Shown here: positions 5,499 through 10,564 of the stretch, piece by piece | Layout of the letters: each line of letters starts with the position of its first letter | How positions within the stretch are numbered: position 1 is the first letter of the stretch | Assembly: GCA_937858165.1 (NCBI GenBank) | Contig: CALLZA010000708.1 | Coordinates: forward strand, 1 to 10,564 | DNA length: 10,564 bases | From: an uncultured Ardenticatenia bacterium | Lineage (GTDB): Bacteria; Chloroflexota; Anaerolineae; Promineifilales; Promineifilaceae | Reading direction: 5' to 3' | Position numbers and translations under genes: made by a program | The notes under the pieces: model-generated | Seen by the model: the letters and a program-made list of their open reading frames with translations, nothing else | What the model was told of the DNA's origin: nothing | Database searches by the model: none

Positions 5499-6632
5499 CT
5501 ATCTGTTGAAGTTCATCGGCATAATGATATGCACAAAGTCATTATCGCCGACGGGCTTAAGAACACCCGGCTCGTTGGCGTTTGTCGTCTCCAGCGCTAC
5601 CTGCGGGGTCTCGATGACGCTCAGCGCGTCGGACATGAACTTGACGTTGAAGGCGATCTCGATCGGCATCCCCTCGACACTGGCGTCCACCTGGGCCACG
5701 TTGTCGCCCGTCTCCTTGCTGTTGGCGGCAACGGTGGCATAGGCCGCCGATAACCCATCCCCCGGCTCCACGGCGACGCGCGCCGTGTTACTACTCTCGC
5801 GGGCGAAGATGTCGGCCGTCCGGCACGCCTTGGCGAACTCGGCCGTGTTCAGCACCGTGCGCGTGTTGTGGCGCGACGGGATGATCGGCTGGTAGTCGGG
5901 GAACTTGCCGTCGATCAGTTGCGACACCAACAGCGCGTTGTCCATATCGAAGATGATCTGGTTGCGCCCGGCGGGCATGGAGATGTAGACCGCCTCCAGA
6001 TCGTCGGACAGGATGCGCGCCACCTCATTTAGGGCCCGCGCCGGAATGATGACACTGAACGGCTTCTCGACGTAGCCGGCGATGTGGGCTGACCGCACCG
6101 AGAGGCGGAAGCCATCGGTCGCGGCCATCATCACCCGGTTGCCCTCGAAGCTGGTCAGCACGCCCGTCAGCGACGGCCGCGAGTCGTCGGTCGCCGCGGC
6201 GAAGGCCACTTGCGAGATGACCCGCTTCAGCACCGCCGGCTCCATGCGCACGCGGTTCTCCTGGTCGGGTTCGGGGATGACCGGGAACTCGTCGGCGTTG
6301 ATGCCCTTCACGTTGGCCTGCACCCTGCCGCAGGCGACGTGGAGCGTCTCCGTCGTCTTGTTGAGTGACAGATCAACGCGTTCCGCCGGCAGATTGTTGA
6401 CCAACTCGCTGAAGGTTCGCGCCGGGACGGTCGTCGCGCCGGAGTCCTGCACTGTCGCGCCAATCCAGCAGGTGATGACGATCTCCAGGTTGGTCGCTGA
6501 CAGCTTCAGGCGGCCGTTGTCCACCGCCAGCAGCACGTTGCCCAGCACCGGCAGTGTCGAACGCGGACTGACCGCGCGACCGACGATGCTCAACCCTTTG
6601 GCCAGATTGTCTTGCAGGCAGGAGATCTTCAT
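5499..6632 (-). CDS. dnaN: DNA polymerase III beta subunit (sliding clamp)
   Basis: The clamp dimerises around DNA and tethers the replicase and other clamp-binding proteins. The 377-residue protein has the expected length and three-domain layout (about 1-120, 128-250, 252-377). It opens with MKISCLQDNLAKGLSIVGRAV and contains VPARTFSELVNNLP, the second-domain segment RPSLTGVLTSFEGNRVMMAATDGFRLS, DGKFPDYQPIIP and the C-terminal end IIMPMNFNR, equivalent to the family's 'MPM.L' end that helps shape the binding pocket. ATG 6632 has GGAG nine bases upstream and a good promoter. It is not next to dnaA, gyrB or recF within this window, unlike the common origin cluster. The upstream gene on the same strand is an RNA methyltransferase, 99 bases away. 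Confidence 0.97.
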   Translation of the reverse strand: MKISCLQDNLAKGLSIVGRAVSPRSTLPVLGNVLLAVDNGRLKLSATNLEIVITCWIGATVQDSGATTVPARTFSELVNNLPAERVDLSLNKTTETLHVACGRVQANVKGINADEFPVIPEPDQENRVRMEPAVLKRVISQVAFAAATDDSRPSLTGVLTSFEGNRVMMAATDGFRLSVRSAHIAGYVEKPFSVIIPARALNEVARILSDDLEAVYISMPAGRNQIIFDMDNALLVSQLIDGKFPDYQPIIPSRHNTRTVLNTAEFAKACRTADIFARESSNTARVAVEPGDGLSAAYATVAANSKETGDNVAQVDASVEGMPIEIAFNVKFMSDALSVIETPQVALETTNANEPGVLKPVGDNDFVHIIMPMNFNR

Positions 6633-6681
6633 GACGACACGCTCCGGTTAATTGTTGTACTATCCCGCACTTCTACCTGTG

Positions 6682-6710
6682 AGTATACCCCGACCGGCAC
6701 GGATGCGCAA
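6682..6710 (-). promoter_or_regulatory. Promoter of dnaN
   Basis: On the minus strand TTGCGC (6710-6705) and TATACT (6687-6682) are 17 bases apart. Transcription would start near 6675 and give a 5' leader of about 43 bases holding the GGAG of dnaN. The promoter lies in the gap after the methyltransferase gene, so dnaN can be expressed alone. Confidence 0.65.
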
Positions 6711-6731
6711 GAAGTGAATTGTCGAGCGAAG

Positions 6732-7262
6732 TCAGTCCGATGGAGAGCCGTGTCGAAGGTGGTAGAGCACCACCGCCAGAGCGACGTGGACGTTGAGCGA
6801 TAGTCCTTTACCATACATGGGCACAAAGACGGCCGCGTCGCAAACCGCCAGCGTCGCCCGGGTCACACCGTGGTCTTCGTGGCCCACGACGAGGGCGACC
6901 TTTGGCCCGTACTCGAACTGGTGATAGGGCGCAGCGTCATCCGTCAACTCGACGGCCACGACCTGATAGCCGCCTGCCTTCAGTCCTTCGACGGCGACCA
7001 CGGGATCAGCCTCATAGCGCCAGGGCAGGCGCAGGCTCTTGAAGCGACCGACCTTGTCGATCGTCGCGTTGGGTGGCGTCGGCGTGATGCCGGTCAGCAC
7101 CAACTCGCTGACCCCCACGCCGTCGGCCAGGCGAAAGATAGAGCCGACGTTGGCCGGGTACTCGACGCTTTGCAGCACAGCGACGAGATCGCGCCGGGGC
7201 TTGTTGGCGCGGCGGTAATCGCGAACGAAGCGTTTTAGATCGACGCCGTTAAGTGGTCGCAT
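6732..7262 (-). CDS. TrmH/SpoU-family RNA 2'-O-methyltransferase
   Basis: SPOUT enzymes transfer a methyl group from S-adenosylmethionine to ribose in tRNA or rRNA. The 176-residue protein is a bare catalytic domain with the three SpoU motifs: motif 1 LQSVEYPANVGSIFRLADG (Asn38, Arg44), motif 2 VVGHEDHGVT (Glu129) and motif 3 VFVPMYGKGLSLNVHVALAV (Asn157). The usual Ser after NV in motif 3 (NVSVA) is His159 here. There is no N-terminal L30e-like substrate domain as in RlmB, so size is closer to TrmH or TrmL-like proteins; the RNA target cannot be named. ATG 7262 has GGAG (7272-7269) seven bases upstream, but this Shine-Dalgarno lies inside the 3' arm of a 13-bp hairpin. Confidence 0.92.
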   Translation of the reverse strand: MRPLNGVDLKRFVRDYRRANKPRRDLVAVLQSVEYPANVGSIFRLADGVGVSELVLTGITPTPPNATIDKVGRFKSLRLPWRYEADPVVAVEGLKAGGYQVVAVELTDDAAPYHQFEYGPKVALVVGHEDHGVTRATLAVCDAAVFVPMYGKGLSLNVHVALAVVLYHLRHGSPSD

Positions 7263-7268
7263 AAGGGA

Positions 7269-7303
7269 CTCCAGGCCCGGCCGTTAGTCAGCCGGGCCTG
7301 GAG
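7269..7303 (-). promoter_or_regulatory. GC-rich hairpin covering the methyltransferase ribosome binding site
   Basis: CTCCAGGCCCGGC (7269-7281) and GCCGGGCCTGGAG (7291-7303) are a perfect 13-bp inverted repeat with a 9-base loop. On the minus strand the 3' arm ends six bases before ATG 7262 and contains the GGAG. It could block initiation, or terminate transcription from the remnant upstream, whose TGA is at 7324-7322. There is no U tract. Confidence 0.7.
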
Positions 7304-7321
7304 CTTAGTCTAGCGCTGGAC

Positions 7322-7453
7322 TCAGTTGCCGGCCACTAGCGGCAGGTCGGGCGATAGTTTGGTCAGGGCCGCATCGTTGGCCGATGCCAGATTGGCGTTA
7401 ACGATAGATGGGCGGACGGGCGCGGTAGGCCGAGTGGGGGGATGTGGCGGGGA
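7322..7453 (-). pseudogene. Possible 3' remnant of a small or truncated gene
   Basis: An open frame of 43 codons on the minus strand ends at TGA 7324-7322. Its last part reads SIVNANLASANDAALTKLS followed by PDLPLVAGN, preceded by a Pro/Thr-rich stretch. Codon choice (GCC, CTG, ACC, GAC, GGC) matches neighbouring genes and the composition looks like a real C-terminus. There is no ATG, GTG or TTG near its 5' end and a TAG closes it at 7456-7454, so if genuine it is a truncated or frameshifted relic. No homologue is recognised. Confidence 0.3.
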
Positions 7454-7477
7454 CTACCTCTTTCACGTAAGATGACA

Positions 7478-7530
7478 AATTGGGAAACTGCCATCGACGC
7501 TACTTGTTTTCGATGGCAGTTTCCCTAATT
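7478..7530. terminator. Long hairpin, probable terminator of the acyltransferase gene
   Basis: GGGAAACTGCCATCGA (7482-7497) and its exact reverse complement (7510-7525) form a 16-bp stem with a 12-base loop. AATT on both sides extends it after a one-base bulge (7526). It begins six bases downstream of the acyltransferase stop (7538-7536) and is followed on the minus strand by AATTTGTC, a weak U-rich tail. Its length and perfection are also compatible with a dispersed repeat. Confidence 0.6.
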
Positions 7531-7535
7531 CCGCG

Positions 7536-8972
7536 TTACGAATGTAGTGACCGCGCCTGCATGTCGGCCGCCAACTGGCGCAGGGCCTCAAACTCGATGT
7601 AGAAGTTGCTGATGATTTCCTCGGGATGGGGCACAAGACCAACATCGGTCGTTACGCCGACCATAATGCCGCCGTTATAGCTGAGGATGCTGATGCCCAT
7701 GCCCAGTCCGCCCGATTGGGGAACCCAGGCCATGATTTCGCGTAAGGGGCTGCCGGCCAGATAGAGCTGCACCTGCGGCCCTGGGACGTTGGTCAGCACC
7801 ATGCTTGACTTGGTGGCGAAAAAGGTCAGGAACAGGCTCTCGATGTCGGTCGGCGTCATACCCAGCGCCTGCAAGACGCTGAAGGCCACGACGGCCTCGG
7901 GCGAGTCCTTGATCTCATTCATGAAGCGGCGCGTCTCGATGAAGCGCTCGTGGACGTCGGCCGCGCCGATGGGCAGGGTGGGGAAGACCAGCCCAAAGCG
8001 ATTGCCCAGTTCCAGTGGCTCGTCCAGCGGCCGCAGATTGACCGGCACCAAAGCGCGGATGTTGAGGTTGTCAACAGGGAAGTTGTGGTCTTGCAGGTAA
8101 CGGCGCAACGCCCCGGCCACGGTGCTCATCATCGCATCGTTGACTGTGCCATTAAGCGCCTTGCTGACGGCCTTTACGTCCGGTAACGGTAGCGGGTCAG
8201 ACCAGGCGGTGGCCTTGCGGATACCCAGTTCCCCCTTGAAAGGCGTCTGCGGATCGGGCGTGCGCAACACCATCTTGGCCAGCCGGGCCGCACTGCCCGC
8301 GCCGACCTTGGCCACGTCGACCAGTCGCCAGGGATCGCGCAACGTCTCCATGCTCTGGTGCAGGGCGAAGTCGGCCACGTTGCCCGTGGTGCGCCACGTT
8401 GTGCGGGCCAGCGAAGTGGCTGGGCTAACAAGCGTGCTCAGCAGCCCGCGCTCTTTGTCCGGCGCGTCCTTCTCAACCGGGTCGGTCGACAGCGGCGCGT
8501 CGGGTGTCAGGTCGGTCATCGACAACAGCACGCGCATCAGCGCGATGCCGTCGGCGATGCTGTGGTGTAGCCGGCAGGCGATCACCGAGCCGCCTTTGTA
8601 GCCGTCCAGCAAATAGTAGTGCCACAGCGGCCGCGAGCGGTCGAGTGGCGTGCTGATGATGTCGCTCATCATCGCCTGCAAGGCCGCTTTGTCGCCCGGC
8701 GCGGGCAGCGCGGCGCGATGGACGTGGGCGCGAATGTCAAAGTGTGGGTCGTCTTCCCAGGCGTAGTTGCCAAACGGGATGCGCGGCGGCACCACACGCT
8801 GGCGGAAGCGGTCGAAGATCAACAGCCGGCGCTCGATGGTCGCCAGCAGCCGTTCGTAGTCGATCGGCTCATCGAACGTCATGAAGCTGGCGATCATCAT
8901 GAGGTTCGTCGGGCGGTCCATCTGTAGCCACGCCGTGTCTACGTTGGACATTGTTTCCTTATGCTTCGACAT
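7536..8972 (-). CDS. Wax ester synthase/diacylglycerol acyltransferase (WS/DGAT) family protein
   Basis: This family esterifies fatty alcohols or diacylglycerol with acyl-CoA to make wax esters or triacylglycerol. The 478-residue length is typical. Visible motifs are PLDRSRPLWHYYLLDG (109-124), the catalytic HHSIADG (136-142, HHxxxDG) and, in the C-terminal half, LTNVPGPQ followed by SGGLGMGISILSYNGGIMVGVTTD in two consecutive stretches. The start at 8972 has GGAGG eight bases upstream; an ATG at 8951 with AAGGA close upstream gives MSNVDTAWLQMDR, closer to the usual family start, and cannot be excluded. Its own promoter lies at 9039-9066. The neighbouring redoxin-like gene is on the same strand about 90 bases upstream. 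The true substrate, storage lipid or another acyl acceptor, is unknown. Confidence 0.93.
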   Translation of the reverse strand: MSKHKETMSNVDTAWLQMDRPTNLMMIASFMTFDEPIDYERLLATIERRLLIFDRFRQRVVPPRIPFGNYAWEDDPHFDIRAHVHRAALPAPGDKAALQAMMSDIISTPLDRSRPLWHYYLLDGYKGGSVIACRLHHSIADGIALMRVLLSMTDLTPDAPLSTDPVEKDAPDKERGLLSTLVSPATSLARTTWRTTGNVADFALHQSMETLRDPWRLVDVAKVGAGSAARLAKMVLRTPDPQTPFKGELGIRKATAWSDPLPLPDVKAVSKALNGTVNDAMMSTVAGALRRYLQDHNFPVDNLNIRALVPVNLRPLDEPLELGNRFGLVFPTLPIGAADVHERFIETRRFMNEIKDSPEAVVAFSVLQALGMTPTDIESLFLTFFATKSSMVLTNVPGPQVQLYLAGSPLREIMAWVPQSGGLGMGISILSYNGGIMVGVTTDVGLVPHPEEIISNFYIEFEALRQLAADMQARSLHS

Positions 8973-9034
8973 GGCAGCGTCCTCCGGCTAGGCGAGCAAT
9001 ACCCTACATGGTCCGCCCACAGTATGAAATATTA

Positions 9035-9066
9035 CTCTATTATAGAGCATGGTGTCCTATGATCAA
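9035..9066 (-). promoter_or_regulatory. Promoter of the acyltransferase gene with a dyad over its -10 box
   Basis: TTGATC (9066-9061) and a perfect TATAAT (9044-9039) on the minus strand are 16 bases apart. The -10 is the centre of a 13-base perfect dyad, CTCTAT-T-ATAGAG (9035-9047), which could be an operator where a repressor occludes the polymerase. The -35 overlaps the end of the upstream redoxin-like gene. The start would be near 9032. Confidence 0.6.
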
Positions 9067-9563
9067 TCGTCCAGCAGCGCCCGGGCCATCTCCAGGGCCT
9101 GAGCGGCCGGGTTTGGCCCGTGGTAGCCGGCCCGCACCTGGCCATCTGGCCCAATGAACACCAGCGCGATCTCCCGGCTGACGTTGCCGACCCCGTAGGC
9201 GCGGACGACATCGCCCGACCAGTCCGGTAACAGGATAAGATGGTCGGCAGCGTCGTACCCATCCGGTAGCGCCGCGGCAACTTCGCGATAGGAGCTTTCC
9301 ATCATGCCTTCGGCCATACCCCGGAGCAGGCGCGGGACGATGCGCACGTCAACAACTACGGCGATCGCCAGTTGGCGATGATCGGCGTAGCGGCGCCGCA
9401 ATGTTTCGACGATGGGTTGGGACGCGCGGCCGGTGTTGTGATCAACAAAGAGCAACAACAGCGGCCGGCCGAGATGATCGGCCGGCTGGAAAACACGACC
9501 GGAGCCGACAGCCGTAAGACTGAACGTCGGAGCGGGTTGGCCGGGCGCAAGTGGTTGGGTCAC
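9063..9563 (-). CDS. Redoxin-fold (AhpC/TSA-like) protein lacking cysteine
   Basis: The sequence PLAPGQPAPTFSLTAVGSGR, then HLGRPLLLLFVDHNTGRAS, then LVFIGPDGQVRAGYHG follows the order of strands and loops of AhpC/TSA and TlpA-like thioredoxin-fold proteins. At the place of the peroxidatic cysteine (normally 'F.P....C') it has VDHNTGRAS, and the whole protein contains no cysteine, so peroxidase or disulfide activity by the usual mechanism is not expected. Start is uncertain: the frame is open to ATG 9641 (192 aa), with other ATGs at 9623 and 9605. GTG 9563 (166 aa) is preferred because homology begins just after it and a promoter-like TTGGCC-17-TACAAT ends seven bases upstream, which would make a leaderless message. 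It might be a binding or structural protein. Confidence 0.72.
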   Translation of the reverse strand: MTQPLAPGQPAPTFSLTAVGSGRVFQPADHLGRPLLLLFVDHNTGRASQPIVETLRRRYADHRQLAIAVVVDVRIVPRLLRGMAEGMMESSYREVAAALPDGYDAADHLILLPDWSGDVVRAYGVGNVSREIALVFIGPDGQVRAGYHGPNPAAQALEMARALLDD

Positions 9564-9569
9564 GCGACT

Positions 9570-9598
9570 ATTGTAGTGTGAGAACGGGGGGAGGCCAA
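9570..9598 (-). promoter_or_regulatory. Candidate promoter giving a leaderless redoxin-like transcript
   Basis: On the minus strand TTGGCC (9598-9593) is 17 bases from TACAAT (9575-9570). Initiation 7 bases beyond would fall on the GTG at 9563. The -10 lies inside the longer alternative ORF, which argues against the longer starts. Confidence 0.4.
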
Positions 9599-9712
9599 CG
9601 ACCATTTTCCGATCAGCGTCCATCAGCGAAATTTGCGCCATCGGTGTACCATTCCGCTATGGGGGTGCGGGCCGTTCGCCGCCGGCGGCTGTTGCGGGTA
9701 AACTGGCCAACG

Positions 9713-10327
9713 ATGAGTGACCTGCTGTGTCCCCGCTGTGGGCGACCAACTCGTGAACAGGACCTGGTGGAGAGCCACTGGGCCAACGAGGCTGTCATCA
9801 ACCAGCTACGACAAGATCACCCCGAATGGGCCGCGGAGCAGGGCGCGTGTGTGGCCTGCATCCAGGAGGCACTGCTGCTGCTCCTCATTCAGGAGGGCGC
9901 GGCCACGTTCTACGAAAGCGTGCAGAGCGTCTGGCCGTTGGATGCATCGGCCGCGTTTGGCGCGCTGCCTACGCCGCTGCGGATGCGCGCCGACCCACGC
10001 TATACAGGCAAGGGCGTCACCGTTGCCGTGCTCGACTCGGGCTTCTATCCGCACCCCGACCTGACCCAGCCGGTCAACCGGATTCGGGCTTGGGTCAACG
10101 CCGGCGTCGAGCCAATCGAAGGGAGTTGGGACGGGTGGCAGACACCCGGGCTGCTGGCGACCGAGACGGAGCCGGGACTGTGGATCATCTATCAGGATTC
10201 GCTGCCGCCCGGCATCTATCAGTACAAGTTCATGATCGATGGTCACCGCTGGCTGCTCGATCCATCCAACCGTGCCCGTGTGCCGGATAGCGCGGGCGGC
10301 CTCAACAGTGTGTTGACCGTACCGTAG
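9713..10327 (+). CDS. Zn-ribbon/subtilase-stump/glycogen-binding-type hybrid protein
   Basis: The 204-residue product has three parts. Residues 1-50 contain CPRCG (Cys6, Cys9) and CVAC (Cys46, Cys49), a likely zinc ribbon. Residues 97-130 read YTGKGVTVAVLDSGFYPHPD, the N-terminal strand and catalytic Asp box (Asp108) of subtilisin-like S8 proteases. Residues about 125-204, with GSWDGW, PPGIYQYKFMIDGHRWLLDPSN and NSVLTV, match the early-set glycogen-binding fold (CBM48/AMPK-beta type). The His (HGT) and Ser (GTSMA) boxes of subtilases are absent, so it cannot be a normal protease; an in-frame deletion of the peptidase core is a likely origin. The frame is open from 9551, but ATG 9713 starts the recognisable sequence. 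No clear ribosome binding site is seen; a TAAACT box ends nine bases before the ATG. Confidence 0.75.
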   Translation: MSDLLCPRCGRPTREQDLVESHWANEAVINQLRQDHPEWAAEQGACVACIQEALLLLLIQEGAATFYESVQSVWPLDASAAFGALPTPLRMRADPRYTGKGVTVAVLDSGFYPHPDLTQPVNRIRAWVNAGVEPIEGSWDGWQTPGLLATETEPGLWIIYQDSLPPGIYQYKFMIDGHRWLLDPSNRARVPDSAGGLNSVLTVP

Positions 10328-10376
10328 GTGACCGGCGATTGTCTAGAAAAGGGACTGCTATACAAAGGAGTTGGCA

Positions 10377-10564
10377 ATGGAACTGGCAATGATCGGCCTG
10401 GGTCGGATGGGCGGCAATATGGCCTCGCGGCTGCTGCGCGGCGGCCCTCGCGTAGTCGTATACAACCGCTCGCCCGAGCCGGGGCGGGGCGCCGCTGCCC
10501 GTTTTAACCCACTGACGCTCCCGCCCGGGCGAGCGGGGGTAGACTGCGGTGGTGGGGATCATAG
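10377..10564 (+). CDS. 6-phosphogluconate dehydrogenase-like protein, N-terminal part, apparently disrupted
   Basis: A strong ribosome binding site AAAGGAG (10364-10370) precedes ATG 10377 by six bases. The first ~34 residues, MELAMIGLGRMGGNMASRLL then RGGPRVVVYNRSPEP, match the NADP-binding Rossmann start (GxGxMG) of the bacterial Gnd/YqeC type, the decarboxylating 6-phosphogluconate dehydrogenase family of the oxidative pentose phosphate pathway. Beyond Pro36 the frame stays open to the window edge but becomes Gly/Arg/Pro-rich and no longer resembles the family, which should continue with a helix after NRSPE. An 11-base inverted repeat there suggests a fold-back artefact or a break. Only the first third of the visible sequence is trusted. 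Confidence 0.7.
   Translation, partial: MELAMIGLGRMGGNMASRLLRGGPRVVVYNRSPEPGRGAAARFNPLTLPPGRAGVDCGGGDH

Noticed and set aside
9678..9689. 12-base palindrome GCCGCCGGCGGC as an operator
   Set aside because: It is perfectly symmetrical and near a possible -10 box, but such GC-only palindromes are frequent by chance in this composition and there is no second site.
10339..10364. Promoter TTGTCT...TATACA before the dehydrogenase gene
   Set aside because: The spacing is only 14 bases, and a start there would remove most of the strong AAAGGAG ribosome binding site, so it is not a convincing promoter.

Overview
The window reads as a high-GC bacterial chromosome segment with mixed gene orientation, ordinary housekeeping genes, Shine-Dalgarno starts alongside apparently leaderless starts, and several hairpin-forming intergenic repeats. 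The gene set fits a Chloroflexota bacterium (Anaerolineae/Caldilineae-like): a Thermotoga-type DAHP synthase beside an AroH chorismate mutase, a wax ester synthase/DGAT-like acyltransferase, a BchI/ChlD-like chelatase pair without bacteriochlorophyll genes, and a subtilase-like fragment joined to a glycogen-binding-type module. That assignment is inference from gene content. There is no rRNA, no tRNA, no CRISPR array and no recognisable transposase. LAYOUT: 3-374 (+) is the 3' end of an unrecognised protein, perhaps a solute-binding protein. 413-651 is an aromatic amino acid attenuator: a sigma70-like promoter, a 35-residue leader peptide rich in Phe and Tyr codons, and an intrinsic terminator. 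It precedes aroH (652-1143) and aroF (1257-2279), the shared trunk and first branch step of Phe/Tyr synthesis. A 78-nt near-perfect palindrome separates those two genes. On the minus strand follows a membrane-anchored glycerophosphodiester phosphodiesterase (2298-3185). It diverges from a chelatase gene (3412-5468) in which a ChlI-like AAA+ protein ends just after an A9 tract containing A_AAA_AAG, and a -1 shift continues into a ChlD-type von Willebrand A domain. One gene could thus make both AAA+ and AAA+/VWA chelatase subunits, most likely for cobalt insertion into the B12 ring. Convergent to it is dnaN (5499-6632, minus), with its own promoter, then a SPOUT RNA methyltransferase (6732-7262, minus), whose start lies under a 13-bp hairpin. 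7263-7535 holds hairpins and a small coding-like remnant. A WS/DGAT acyltransferase (7536-8972, minus) and a cysteine-free redoxin-fold protein (9063-9563, minus) come next. Last on the plus strand are an odd Zn-ribbon/subtilase-stump/glycogen-binding protein (9713-10327) and the start of a 6-phosphogluconate dehydrogenase-like gene at the window edge, whose last ~85 bases look like a fold-back artefact or breakage. HOW IT WORKS TOGETHER: the best-supported regulatory logic is at 413-2279. Translation of the Phe/Tyr-rich leader would sense charged tRNA-Phe and tRNA-Tyr and decide whether transcription passes the terminator into chorismate mutase and DAHP synthase. The other genes look like independent units. 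The two most notable points are this attenuator, with its near-leaderless leader peptide, and the recoding site in the chelatase gene.
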